A stretch of DNA of 64,000 bases from Kitasatospora sp. MAA4 (GCF_029893355.1 NZ_JARZAI010000036.1:1-64000), one strand, 5' to 3'. Counted from the first letter of the stretch, positions 10,101-18,676 are shown. The notes: a model not told the origin generated them from the sequence alone. A program made the numbers and translations.

Positions 10101-11972
10101 GCCGGGCAGCTCACCAGCGCGGGGTGGCGCTCCGGTACTCCCGTCACCATCAACGGCGCACTGATGACGGTTCCCAGCTACGCCACCGGCAAGGCCGACA
10201 ACATCCTCGCCGCCGGCCAGACGGTCACCGTGGACCCCACCTCATCCGCCAACGCCGGTAACGCCGTCGTCTTCCTGGCGTTCGCCACCGGAGGCTCCTA
10301 CACCGGCACCATGACCGGAACGGTCACCTACCCGACCGTGCCCGGCACCACGAGCAGCACCTGCGGCACCAGCGTCAGCCACCCCTACCACCTGGACATG
10401 GTGCCGGACTGGACCAGCGGCGCGCCCAGCTCGCACGCCGTCGGATTCGCCGGCCGCAACACCCCCACCGGGACCGATGCGGCAGCACCCCAGCTGTTCC
10501 CGATCTCCGTGGCGCTGGACTGCCCGGGCGTGCCGATCCAGAGCATCACCCTGCCCGTCGTCACCAACCGGCTCAGGTCCGGCACCGCGGCCGTGCACAT
10601 CATGGGCGTCGGCATCCGCCCCGCCTCCTACGACCCCGCCTCCGGCCAGAACTGGAACGGCAGTTGGGCCGCCCAGCAGGACACCACGCTGGGCACCTGG
10701 ACCGACCAGACGCTGCGGATCCCGGCCCGGCTCAGCATCGGCGACAACGCCGGGGGCAAGGTGCGGATCCACCTGTCCAACACGCTGGGCACCACCGCCA
10801 TCACCTTCCCGCACGTCTCCGTCGCCCTCCAGGGCGCGGCAGGCGGCGCGGCAACGGCCGCCGCACCACTGCCGGTGACGTTCGCCGGAGCGAGCGGCGT
10901 GACCATCCCGGCGGGCGGCGAGATGGTCAGTGACCCGGTCACCCTCGACGCCGCCGCGCAGTCCACCCTGCTGGTCAGCCTCCAACTCAGCGGCAGTGTC
11001 AGCGGCCTGTCCGCGCACGGCGTGAACCAGAGCAGCGTCTACGCGACCCCGCAGAGCACCGGTGACCACACCGGCGACACCTCCGCCGCCGGATTCACCA
11101 TCCCCGTCCCCGCCGTCCCGTACCTCACCGGCGTCGACGTCACCCCCACATCGGGCAACACCGGGGCGCTGGCCCTGGTCGGCGACCAGAGCGTGAACAG
11201 CGACTCCGCCACCCCCGACAACGCCCACCACCTGTCCGACCTGATCTACACCGACGTCGTCAACGCCTACAACGCCTACAACCCCAACGACCCAAACAAC
11301 GACCCGAGCAAGGCCGCTCCGCCCACCCCCTACGGCGTCCTCAACCTGGGCCGCGACAGCGCGGTCACCGGCAACAACCTGCTCCCCGCGCTCTCCGGCA
11401 GCAGCACCCAGCTCGCGCCGCCCAGCGCCACCAACCCGCTCGACCGCACCGTCCTGGACGCCGCCGACGTCCACACCGCCCTGATCTCCACCGGCACCTC
11501 CGACATCCTCAGCGGCACCTCCGCCGCCGACATCGAGAACCGCCTCATCGCGCTGACCAAGCAGATCCAGCTGCGCTACGTGGACACCGCACCGGGCAGC
11601 TCGCGCAAGATCACGGTCTACGTCGCGACGATCCCCGACAGTCCCGGCATGAGCGCCAACACCGCGCAGGAGACCGTCCGGCGCACCGTCAACAGCTTCA
11701 TCCGCTGCGGCAGATCCGACCCGACGGCCAACGTCTGCGCCGGCGTCACCGGCAGCTGGCTGGGCGGAAACGCCGACGGCGAGATCGACTTCGCGGCCGC
11801 GGTCTCCACCGGCAACACCGATGTCGGCACGATCAACGCCGCCCGCGACCTCACCAACAACCTGCCCAACGACACCTACTACGCGGACCTGGCCGCGCGG
11901 TACACCGCCGACAGCGTCAGCCCCGCCGCCGTCACCCTGCAACCCGCCACCACCCACCCCGCCACCTCCTGA
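7170..11972 (+). CDS. Giant secreted protein with DNRLRE-like and degenerate SGNH-hydrolase-like domains
   Basis: Secreted protein of 1600 residues. The ATG at 7170 is preferred to the GTG at 7137 because GGGGA sits 9 nt upstream and the protein then begins directly with a signal peptide (RR, hydrophobic core, AQA). The N-terminal third contains beta-rich segments like those in DNRLRE-type wall proteins (WASINDQGWKATSGNQAKVG; paired Cys). A middle region has galactose-binding-like stretches (KYVYGDQLVNGYTATNDD). The last ~280 residues follow the SGNH/GDSL order: LVGDQSVNSD, NLGRDSAVTGNNLL, STGTSDIL, IDFAAAV, NLPNDTYY. The nucleophile block GDS is altered to GDQS, and the C-terminal Asp-x-x-His pair is missing, so I infer a non-catalytic fold. 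It is divergent from the Rhs gene and may act with it at the cell surface. The exact function is unknown. Confidence 0.85.
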   Translation: MALFRRAGGPRPQAWATPRARSAGTAVILSIGILAGLTTTSAQAATTAAPPAAPAAGKPATLPVTSQAEPVDPAVTAAEQSAATEAKKSRKPVVVDALTRENVQTVANPDGSFTLTQNATPVRARQGNAWVPIDTKLAKRADGTFAPGASDSDLAFSGGGDGPLVTMTRTGKRLAISWPGTLPAPVVSGDTATYPAVLPDVDLAVTARADGFSEVLVVKSAAAAANPALATIHLATRTDGLTISQTSGGDAEAKDAAGTTVFRADPPLVWDSAQAVAPAVPRALPQAEQAPAAPPAGLRGLDSKASDVRGPGGGAHTTRMGFDVGRDGLTITPDKALLTSPKTVYPVFIDPQWTGSPSVVSWASINDQGWKATSGNQAKVGDVGDWPGCGDYCYAVHRSYFEMNTDGFRNVGAKVTAAKFTPYFTWTAADNEPTEVYADADFGGDLSWGTKPSSGSSSYVTTCNVGGSGGCGTGQIDFDVTSVAQGAATGGWRTFEVDAPNEGDKFQWKQIDPTQTNWTVTYFLPPTLNDASTFTTTPSVTGPGGGRYVNSHNVTLQALGADPDSEKVQSGYEIWNTSNGSVTTEVAGGLFSAYTATGGSVQYSNLADGTYAWRGVTHSQDGGMWSGWGAWQPFTVDASQPPAAAVESPQFPQNQFGAAFQDNGTFTFTTYGSGHVAGYLISLDGDLGNAAWSQQSPPPTVPANGPLTTGRTYWLPATNTVGTTTFPIPTVGAHHVYAKTVSWSGIAAATQTSYGFWAGVTSPKYVYGDQLVNGYTATNDDKSTTAVPKATWTAGAGGVLQTQSDCCGIHWADGQQALYTDSTTGHTALNDTVTFNFDVPHDGYWSLGANFTQSAGFGQFKLVLDQGSATQSTVLPLFDGYHDSVVTSFQDFGPPLDTAGKPIKLSQGLHTLTMTMTGKNAATVGYGYKAGLDVLRLAPMSATCPIGDLAACQNNIAVSPDTNHLAADADGSGASFSAGQLTSAGWRSGTPVTINGALMTVPSYATGKADNILAAGQTVTVDPTSSANAGNAVVFLAFATGGSYTGTMTGTVTYPTVPGTTSSTCGTSVSHPYHLDMVPDWTSGAPSSHAVGFAGRNTPTGTDAAAPQLFPISVALDCPGVPIQSITLPVVTNRLRSGTAAVHIMGVGIRPASYDPASGQNWNGSWAAQQDTTLGTWTDQTLRIPARLSIGDNAGGKVRIHLSNTLGTTAITFPHVSVALQGAAGGAATAAAPLPVTFAGASGVTIPAGGEMVSDPVTLDAAAQSTLLVSLQLSGSVSGLSAHGVNQSSVYATPQSTGDHTGDTSAAGFTIPVPAVPYLTGVDVTPTSGNTGALALVGDQSVNSDSATPDNAHHLSDLIYTDVVNAYNAYNPNDPNNDPSKAAPPTPYGVLNLGRDSAVTGNNLLPALSGSSTQLAPPSATNPLDRTVLDAADVHTALISTGTSDILSGTSAADIENRLIALTKQIQLRYVDTAPGSSRKITVYVATIPDSPGMSANTAQETVRRTVNSFIRCGRSDPTANVCAGVTGSWLGGNADGEIDFAAAVSTGNTDVGTINAARDLTNNLPNDTYYADLAARYTADSVSPAAVTLQPATTHPATS

Positions 11973-11981
11973 CGTCCGGTC

Positions 11982-12020
11982 CGGTCCGGTCACCCCAGCT
12001 GCTGCGGGGTGACCGGACCG
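11982..12020 (+). terminator. Terminator downstream of the giant secreted gene
   Basis: A perfect 15-bp stem (arms 11982-11996 and 12006-12020) with a 9-nt loop starts 10 bp after the stop codon. The lipid operon ends convergently at 12091, so the hairpin could also stop minus-strand transcription. Confidence 0.85.
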
Positions 12021-12090
12021 TTCGTCGTCTCGCTGGTGGCCATGCGGTACGGGCTCTACCGAAGGTCGGATCTCACGTTCGCGATGTTCT

Positions 12091-13104
12091 TCACCGGGCT
12101 GACCTACGGGTCAGGGCGGCCAGTGCGTCGAGGACGGACTGCGTCGTCGGCGCCGAGGTACCGGGGATGGCGCCGAGATGGCTGGGGAAGCGGCGCTCGT
12201 GCCGGTACACCTCGCACATCGCGCTGAGGTCGGCGACTCGCCGCCAGGCGGGCGTTCCGGGCCGGATTCCGCTGGTGGACAGCCGGCGGGCCAGCTCGGC
12301 CACCTCCACCAGCTCGGGCGCGACCGCCGGCAGCCCCAGGGCGCCGGCGGTTTCGGTGACCGTCGCGGCGACCTGGGCCATGGTGGGGGCCGCCGGGCCC
12401 GCTGTGAGCCAGACCAGGGGTGGCGTGCCGCCCGGCGAGCAGACCAGTGCGGCGATCGCCTCGGCGACCACGTCGGTCGCCATGATGTCCAGCACGGAAG
12501 CGGGCAGCAGCGGAACCGCCGGGATCCGGCCCTGCACAGCGGCGGCCACGAACCGGTGGAAGCCCTGGAGGACGGCGGTCTCACCCGTTCGCGAGTTGCC
12601 CAGCATGCCGGGGATCCTGGCGATGACGGCGTCAATCGGCGCTTCGCGGACGAGCTGTTCGGCGGCGCGCTTGGAGTCCAGGTAGCCGCCCGGGTGGTTC
12701 CTGCTGCCGGGGACGGGCGCGGACGAGGAGGCGGTGAGCGGGAGTTCGACGAACGCGGTGCTGAGGTGGATCAGCCGTGCGCGGGCGGTCGCCGCGAAGG
12801 CGCAGGTGTGCCGGGTGCCTTCGACGTTGGTGGCCTCCAGCTGCGCGCCGGCCTTCAGCCACCCCACCTGTGCGGCGCAGTGCACCACCTGCGTGACGGT
12901 GCAGGCCAGTTCGGCGTGGACGTCCTCGTCAAGGCCGAGGCGCGGTGCGGTGATGTCCCCCGGGACGGTCCGCACACCCGGCTCCGCGATTTGCTGACGG
13001 TGCGTCAGGGCAACCACGTCCAGCCCGGACCGGTGGCGCAGCGCCTGGACGACCGCGCTGCCGACCAGACCGGACGCCCCCGTGACGAGCACGGTCCCCC
13101 TCAT
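12091..13104 (-). CDS. Stand-alone thioester reductase-like extended SDR
   Basis: A 337-residue NAD(P)-dependent reductase of the extended SDR / NAD_binding_4 type, as found at the C-termini of NRPS, PKS and carboxylic acid reductases. Seen: N-terminal Rossmann motif TGASGLVGSAV, the internal HLSTAFVEL strand, and the YLDSKRAAE segment supplying the Tyr-x-x-x-Lys pair. In this cluster it would release the acyl chain from an acyl carrier protein as an aldehyde or alcohol; that role is inferred from context. Its start overlaps the ACP stop at 13101 by ATGA, so the two are translationally coupled. It is the last gene of the lipid operon. A general NAD-dependent epimerase is the alternative reading. 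Confidence 0.8.
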   Translation of the reverse strand: MRGTVLVTGASGLVGSAVVQALRHRSGLDVVALTHRQQIAEPGVRTVPGDITAPRLGLDEDVHAELACTVTQVVHCAAQVGWLKAGAQLEATNVEGTRHTCAFAATARARLIHLSTAFVELPLTASSSAPVPGSRNHPGGYLDSKRAAEQLVREAPIDAVIARIPGMLGNSRTGETAVLQGFHRFVAAAVQGRIPAVPLLPASVLDIMATDVVAEAIAALVCSPGGTPPLVWLTAGPAAPTMAQVAATVTETAGALGLPAVAPELVEVAELARRLSTSGIRPGTPAWRRVADLSAMCEVYRHERRFPSHLGAIPGTSAPTTQSVLDALAALTRRSAR

Positions 13105-13367
13105 GCCGCACTGCCCTTGAGGCTCTCGTGCACCCAGCCGATCACGTCCTCGACGGTCGTGCCGGGCGTGACCACGTCCTTGTCCATGAACGGCAGCTGC
13201 GGCCAGGTCCCGACCAGGCGCTCGGCGAGTTCGGTGAACATCAACGAGTCGAAGTCCAGGTCATTGACCAGGGACTGATCGAGCGTCAGGACATCGAGAG
13301 GGAAGTCACTGGCCGCACCGACAGCGGCGAACACCCCCGCGGCAATCGGGTCATCGGTCCGGTTCAA
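13101..13367 (-). CDS. Acyl carrier protein (first of two)
   Basis: An 88-residue acyl carrier protein. The phosphopantetheine site is DFDSLMF with Ser41. The gene starts with TTG at 13367, preceded by GGGGAG at 6-nt spacing, and overlaps the 3' end of the ketosynthase by 17 bp. It probably carries the chain elongated by the ketosynthase and presents it to the reductase that follows; this is inferred from order. Its phosphopantetheinyl transferase is not encoded in the window. Confidence 0.9.
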   Translation of the reverse strand: MNRTDDPIAAGVFAAVGAASDFPLDVLTLDQSLVNDLDFDSLMFTELAERLVGTWPQLPFMDKDVVTPGTTVEDVIGWVHESLKGSAA

Positions 13368-15055
13368 GGCGTACTCCCCAGTGCGTGGTTCGGGTGACGG
13401 GGCTGACCGGGATGGTCAGCAGGGTCCCGGTGAGCGGGGTGGCCAGGGGCGGCGGCGCCTCGGGAGCGGCGGCACGGTGGCCGCGCAGCAGCGCCACCAG
13501 GCTGTCGTGGTCCTCGGCGTGCACGGTGCGCTGGTGCGGCAGGGCCGCGCGCGTGCTGAGGGTGTACGCGAGGTCCGCGAGGTCGGGGGCCTGTTCCTGG
13601 ACCAGGTCGGCGAGTTGGCGGCCGTACTGCGCCAGCAGGTCAGGGGTGCCGGCCGAGAGGACGAACGGGCGCAGCCCGCGCGGCTGTCGGGGGCCTGCCG
13701 CCACCGGCGTCTGCTCCAGCACCAGGTGGACGTTGGTCCCGCCGAAGCCGAAGGAGCTGACCGCCGCGCGGCGCCGGGGATCCTCCCAACTCTCGGCGGT
13801 ACGCGCGACGTTGAAGCGTGTCCCGGCCAGCGCCTCGCTCGGCCGCTCCAGGCCCGGCTGCGGCGGGACCACCCCGCGCTGCACGACCAGGGCGGCCTTG
13901 ATCAGACTCGCGATGCCCGCGGCCGACATGGTGTGCCCGATGTTCGCCTTCACCGAGGAGATCCAGCTCGGCGTCTGCGCCGATTCCGCCAACAGCTCTT
14001 CCAGGGCCGCGAGTTCCACCGCGTCGCCCACCGGTGTCGCGCTGCCGTGGCACTCCACGAAGCCCACACCCCCCCGGGTCGAGCCGCGCGTCGCGGTAGG
14101 CGCGGCGCATGCAGTCCAGCTGGCCCGCCCGGCTCGGCGTCATCGGCCCACCGGACCTGCCGTCGTTGGAGCAGGCGCTGCCCCGGATGACGGCGTAGAT
14201 CCGGTCACCGTCGTCCAGCGCGTCCGCCAGCCGCTTCAGGATGACGACGCCCGCGCCCTCCCCCAGGACGAAGCCGTCGGCCTCCCGGTCGAAGGGCCGG
14301 CACACCCCCTGGCGGGAGAGGGCCCCGACCCGGGAGAAGGCCACCAGGTTGTCCGGCCCGAGGTTGAGGTAGACGCCTCCGGCGACCGCCAGATCGCACT
14401 GACCCGCCCGCAGGTGGACGACCGCCTCGTGCACGGCGACCAGGGCCGAGGAGCAGGCGGCGTCGACCACGAAGCTGGGACCGCGCAGGTCGAACACCGA
14501 ACTCACCGTGGCGGCAGCCATGTTCAGGAGCGAGCCGGCCGCCGTGTACGGCTGTGCGGGGACCACCCCCTCGGCAGAACGCAGCATCGGCTCCCGCAGC
14601 TCCGCGGGGACCGGCGCGTAGGCGCCCGAGGCCAACTGGCGGGCCCGCACGCGCATCGCCATCAGGTTGCGGTACTCCGAGACCGACGCGCCCATGTACA
14701 CGCCGGTGTCCTGGCGGGCCGGACCGCGCTGTTCGAGTCCGGCGTCCTGCAGCGCCTCGCGGGTCAACTCGACCAGCAGGCGGTGCTGCGGGTCCATGAC
14801 CTGCGCGCGCCGCGGTGCGATGCCGAAGTGCAGGGCGGGGAAGGAGGCGATGTCGGCGAGGTGCGCCACCCGGTCGGTGTAGCAGCCGTCCGGCCAGCGG
14901 GGATCGCCGGGCCGGTGGAAGGGGGTGTGGTCCCACCGGTCGCCCACCGGGTGGTTGACGACGCCTCCCCGCGTCAGCAGCCGCCAGTAGTCGGTGATCC
15001 CGTCCGCACCGGGCAGCCGGCAGGCCATGCCGATGATGGCGACGGCTCCGGTCAT
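13351..15055 (-). pseudogene. Type I-like beta-ketoacyl synthase, frameshifted
   Basis: Ketosynthase condensing an acyl thioester with a malonyl unit. If one base is removed from the seven-C run at 14069-14075, the two frames join into a 567-residue protein. All catalytic residues are then present: Cys201 (DAACSSA), His336 (VECHGSATP) and Lys369/His374 (VKANIGH). A C-terminal extension of ~130 residues resembles the KS-AT linker of type I modules, but there is no acyltransferase. As written, the first frame reads through GG into CGLRGVPRQ and the second starts in VGFVECHG. The start overlaps the desaturase stop (ATGA). A homopolymer error in the assembly is the simplest explanation; a true inactivating or phase-variable indel is possible. 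The stretch after the break keeps normal codon bias. Confidence 0.85.
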
Positions 15056-15876
15056 GTCACCGCCGCCTTCCGGTGCCGCAGTTCGCTGTCCACTGCGGCC
15101 CGCTCCCGCGGTCCCGGCAGGTCGTGCCTGGTCAGACCCACAGCGCCGAGCGAGGGGAACACCACCTCGCGCAGGAACACCCCGGAGTCGATGCCGGCCG
15201 TGCGCATGACCGCGATCCGTGCCTCGTAGTCGGGCAGGACGTCCTCGGCGGGCATCCGGAAGGTCCGCAGCACGTGGGCCAGGTCGAGCAGGGTGCCCGG
15301 GCGGTCGGTGTCCAGGTGCAGCTCGATCATCCGCTGGTAGAACCTGGCGTGGGCCATCTCGTCGCGGCCGATCAGCCGGTAGATCTCCGCGAGGACGTGA
15401 TCCCCGGCCCTGAGGGCGAGTTCACGCTGCTTGCGGTAGATGACGAACGTGGTCAGTTCCTGGATCGCGCCGTAGACGACCATCTGGCGCCCCTCGGCAT
15501 AGGGGCGGGTCCACGTCCGCGCCAGCACGTCGTCCGCGAAGTCGAACAGCTGCTGTTCGGTGCGCTGGCCGCTGCGGTGCAGGTACTCCCGCAGGACCAG
15601 CGAGTGCTTGGACTCCTCGTAGCCCCAGTTGGCCGCGAACCACGCCTGCCCGTAGTTCCCGCCGACGGCGTCCAGGTGCGCGCTGAGGTAGTCCGGCAGG
15701 AACATCTCCACACCGCAGAACGTCTCGGCGCACTGCGCCAGTTGCTCGTTCGGCGCGGACGCCGGGAGCTCGTCCCAGGGGATGTCGGTGAACAGGTTCC
15801 ATCTGCGTGTGCGTTCGGCCCTCTCGAAGAACGTCATGTACTCGCGGTGGAAGGCCTCCCGTAGCGCACGGCTCAC
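15052..15876 (-). CDS. Soluble acyl-ACP desaturase (di-iron)
   Basis: A 274-residue protein of the plant-type stearoyl-ACP desaturase family (FA_desaturase_2). It shows the two di-iron motifs ExxH: NWGYEESKHS and GRDEMAHARF, plus an aromatic and acidic N-terminal helix region (WNLFTDIPWDELP). It would introduce a double bond into an acyl chain held on an ACP. I chose the GTG at 15876 because it overlaps the upstream ACP stop in GTGA; an in-frame codon at 15918 would overlap the ACP by 46 bp. Its immediate neighbour is an ACP, which fits an ACP-bound substrate. Confidence 0.9.
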   Translation of the reverse strand: MSRALREAFHREYMTFFERAERTRRWNLFTDIPWDELPASAPNEQLAQCAETFCGVEMFLPDYLSAHLDAVGGNYGQAWFAANWGYEESKHSLVLREYLHRSGQRTEQQLFDFADDVLARTWTRPYAEGRQMVVYGAIQELTTFVIYRKQRELALRAGDHVLAEIYRLIGRDEMAHARFYQRMIELHLDTDRPGTLLDLAHVLRTFRMPAEDVLPDYEARIAVMRTAGIDSGVFLREVVFPSLGAVGLTRHDLPGPRERAAVDSELRHRKAAVT

Positions 15877-16130
15877 TGGAGGACCGTCCTGACCGGCGCG
15901 CCGGCCAGCACCGCGCACAGATCCCCCACCGTGGCCACCGCGTGCAGCTTCGCGTCCGGGACGCGGCGGTCGGTCTGCTCCTCGGCCCAGGCGACCAGTT
16001 CCAGCATCTCCAGCGAGTCGACCCCCAGCTCGTCGACCTTGTCCTGCAAGGACAGCGGCGCGAAAGTCCGGGCGGTCACGCGGTGCAGGCCCTGGTGCAG
16101 CAGGTCCAGCAGTTCCTGATTGGTCATCAC
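15873..16130 (-). CDS. Acyl carrier protein (second of two)
   Basis: An 85-residue acyl carrier protein with the phosphopantetheine motif GVDSLEM (Ser39). It lies 16 bp after the cyclopropane-synthase-like gene and overlaps the desaturase start by GTGA. By position it is the likely partner of the acyl-AMP ligase and the substrate carrier for the desaturase. It differs clearly from the other ACP of the cluster (GVDSLEM against DFDSLMF), which suggests separate loading and elongation roles; that is inference. Confidence 0.9.
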   Translation of the reverse strand: MMTNQELLDLLHQGLHRVTARTFAPLSLQDKVDELGVDSLEMLELVAWAEEQTDRRVPDAKLHAVATVGDLCAVLAGAPVRTVLQ

Positions 16131-16146
16131 ATCTCCATTCTCGAGT

Positions 16147-17031
16147 TCACCGGGCGTCGTCGATGCGACGCAGCGACCACTGCGCCAGCGACAGCTGGCG
16201 CCGGGCGAAGCCGTTGACGCAGGCGGTCAGATAGCGGTCGTAGTCGAGGAACAGCTGCTCGCCCCACTGCTTGCGGATGAGCGCCTCGTTGCGGCGCAGA
16301 TTGGTACGCCACTGCGCGCAGGTGCGCTGGTAGTCCGTACGGCGGGTGCGCATCTGGACGACCTCCCAGTACGGCGCGGCCGCCCAGACGACCTCCTCGA
16401 TGCGCGGGGCGACTCCGCCGGGGAAGATCTCCCGGCTGGCCCAGGCGATCTCGCGGATGTCCTCGCGCGTACGGGGAACCCGGTCCCGCAGGATCGTCTG
16501 CAGTCCGAAGTGCGCACCGGGCCGCGTCCACCGCCAGGCCCGGCGGAAGTACTCACCGAGCTTGTCGGCGGACCGCCCCTCGCGGATGTCCTCGGTGGAG
16601 CAGACGTGCTCGATCATGCAGATCGAGATCACCGCGTCGAAGGGATTCTCCGGCTCGTAGTCCAGGAAGTCGACGCAGGAGGCGGTGACCCCGGGCAGCC
16701 GGCGGCGGACGACCTCGCCGTACTGCGCCCGCGACAGCGTGATGCCGTGGGCCTCGGCGACGCCCCGGTCGCGCACCAGGTACTCCAGGTTGGCTCCCCA
16801 GCCGCAGCCCAGATCCAGCACCCGGCTGGTCGGGCGGACCTGGGCGAAGTCGTACATCACGCCCAGCTTCGCCTGCTGCGCCTCGTCGAGGTCGTCCGTG
16901 GCGTCGAAGACCCCGCAGGAGTAGCTCATCCGCCTGTCGAGCCAGAGCCTGAAGAACTCGTTGTCGACGTCGTAGGCGACCGCGATGTCGGCCCTGCTAT
17001 CGGACCTGCTATCGGCCTTGCTACTGGACAT
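16147..17031 (-). CDS. Cyclopropane fatty acid synthase-like SAM methyltransferase
   Basis: A 294-residue methyltransferase of the CFA synthase / mycolic acid cyclopropane synthase family. The N-terminus carries the family signature AYDVDNEFFRLWLDRRMSYS, followed by the SAM site LDLGCGWGANLEYL near residue 75 and EHVCSTEDI later. Family members transfer a methylene or methyl group to a cis double bond. Next to an acyl-ACP desaturase it could act on an ACP-bound unsaturated chain, as mycolate enzymes do; this is inferred. The ATG at 17031 is chosen because it overlaps the ligase stop at 17021 by 11 bp; a longer frame to 17190 lies within the ligase and has the wrong codon bias. Confidence 0.88.
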   Translation of the reverse strand: MSSSKADSRSDSRADIAVAYDVDNEFFRLWLDRRMSYSCGVFDATDDLDEAQQAKLGVMYDFAQVRPTSRVLDLGCGWGANLEYLVRDRGVAEAHGITLSRAQYGEVVRRRLPGVTASCVDFLDYEPENPFDAVISICMIEHVCSTEDIREGRSADKLGEYFRRAWRWTRPGAHFGLQTILRDRVPRTREDIREIAWASREIFPGGVAPRIEEVVWAAAPYWEVVQMRTRRTDYQRTCAQWRTNLRRNEALIRKQWGEQLFLDYDRYLTACVNGFARRQLSLAQWSLRRIDDAR

Positions 17032-18676
17032 GGACCAGTTCACCTTCCAGATAGCGGCGGCGGGTCTCCTGCCGGCGCGGCTTTCCCGATGTCGTTCTGG
17101 GGATGGTTCCCGGACGTACCAGCACCACGTCGTGCACCGCCATCGCCAACTGCTCGCCGAGGACGGACCGCACCTGAGCCGGCAGCCCACCGGCGGCGCT
17201 CTCGCGGCACTCGACCACGACCACCAGCTCCTCGGTCTCCTCAGCCGGCCGGGTGCAGGCCACCACCCCGCCCAGACGTGCCCCCGGCAGCGCCTCGACC
17301 AGCCACTCCACGCGCTGCGGATCCGTGTTGCTGCCTCGGACGATCAGCAGGTCCTTGGCCCGCCCGGTCACGAACAGCTCACCGTCGACCAGGTATCCGC
17401 GATCGCCCGTCCGCACCCAGCCGTCGCGCCCGAAGGTCCGGCCGGTGGCCTCGGGATCGCCCACATAGCCGCGCGCCACCGACGGGCCCGTCACCCACAC
17501 CTCGCCCACCGCGCGATCCGCAAGGCACCGGCCGCGCTCGTCCCGGATCGTCAGTCCGTGGCCCTCGAACGCACTGCCGCAGCCCACCACCTCCGTCACC
17601 GGGCCGGCGTCGGGCACCCCGTCCGGAGCAGGTACGGCGCTGCCGCGGGCGAGCGCCTCGGCGTCGATCCGGTCCACGGTCAGCGGCCGTCCGCCGGGCG
17701 GGAAGGTGACGGCTAGCGTGGACTCGGCCAGGCCGTAGCAGGGCAGCACCGCCTCGGGCCGCAACCCGGCCGGCGCGAACGCCTCGGTGAACCGGCGCAG
17801 CACCTCCCGGTTGATCGGCTCGCCGCCGCAACCCGCGACCCGCACCCGGCTCAGGTCGAGGGCCGCCACGCTCTCCGGACGGCTGCGCCGCGCCGCCAGC
17901 GCGTACGCGAAGTTCGGGGCGAAGGTGAGCGTTGCCGACCTCTCGTGCATGGCCCGCATCCAGGACCCCGGATCCCGCACGAAGCTGCGGGTGGGCAGGA
18001 AGGAGGTCGGAACACCGACGGCCAGCGGAGCCAGCAGGAACCCCACCAGGCCCATGTCGTGGTGCAGCGGCAGCCACGACAGGCCGCGATCTGTATCGGC
18101 GTCGGCGTTCACGCCCTCGCGCATGATGGCGAGTCCGTTGGCCATCACGGCCCCGGCCCGCGCCGCCACCGCCCGGGGGCGCGCCGTGCTGCCGCTGCTG
18201 AACTGCAGGTACACCACGTCCTGCGGCCCGCGCGGAACCGGCCCGCCCTCGCTCGGCGGGGCGCCGGCCAGCTCCTCGTACGTCACCAGCGGGCCGACCG
18301 TCCGCGCAAGCTCCCGCTCGGCCGCCGGCAGGCACAGCGCCTTCGGTCGCGCCACCGAGAGCACGGTGTCCAGCAGTTCGCGCCATGGCTCCCGGCGTCC
18401 CAGCAACGGCGGCGGCGGGACCGGCACCGGTACCAGGCCGGCCCACAGCGCCCCCAGAAACGCGCCGACGAAAGGCCCGGGATCCCCGGCCACCATGGCG
18501 ACCCGATCCCCCGGACGCAGCCCCGCCCCGACCAGGCCCGCCGCCGCGACGCGAACCTCCCGCAGCAGCTCACGCCGACTGAGCCGGACCCACTCACCGT
18601 CCGGCCCGAGGTACTCGTGCGCGGGACGGTCGTCGTCATAGGTCGCCAGAACGTCGGTCAGCCATACGAAGCTCAA
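17021..18676 (-). CDS. Fatty acyl-AMP ligase
   Basis: A 551-residue adenylate-forming enzyme. Seen: the P-loop-like motif LQFSSGSTARPRAV (157-170), SWLPLHHDMGLVG, the A5-type CYGLAEST, and the hinge region TGDRGYLVDGELFVTGRAKDL. The HHDMGLVG block and lack of a CoA-type C-terminus are typical of FAALs, which hand acyl-AMP to an ACP instead of CoA. It is the first gene of the lipid operon and would load the starter fatty acid. The start is TTG at 18676, with GAGAAG 9 nt upstream; the only nearby ATG is out of frame. FAAL versus acyl-CoA ligase cannot be settled without alignment of the FAAL insertion. Confidence 0.88.
   Translation of the reverse strand: MSFVWLTDVLATYDDDRPAHEYLGPDGEWVRLSRRELLREVRVAAAGLVGAGLRPGDRVAMVAGDPGPFVGAFLGALWAGLVPVPVPPPPLLGRREPWRELLDTVLSVARPKALCLPAAERELARTVGPLVTYEELAGAPPSEGGPVPRGPQDVVYLQFSSGSTARPRAVAARAGAVMANGLAIMREGVNADADTDRGLSWLPLHHDMGLVGFLLAPLAVGVPTSFLPTRSFVRDPGSWMRAMHERSATLTFAPNFAYALAARRSRPESVAALDLSRVRVAGCGGEPINREVLRRFTEAFAPAGLRPEAVLPCYGLAESTLAVTFPPGGRPLTVDRIDAEALARGSAVPAPDGVPDAGPVTEVVGCGSAFEGHGLTIRDERGRCLADRAVGEVWVTGPSVARGYVGDPEATGRTFGRDGWVRTGDRGYLVDGELFVTGRAKDLLIVRGSNTDPQRVEWLVEALPGARLGGVVACTRPAEETEELVVVVECRESAAGGLPAQVRSVLGEQLAMAVHDVVLVRPGTIPRTTSGKPRRQETRRRYLEGELVHVQ

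Noticed and set aside
14069..14075. Programmed frameshifting in the ketosynthase
   Set aside because: A seven-base homopolymer permits it, but no downstream stimulator was identified and an indel error is simpler. Not excluded.
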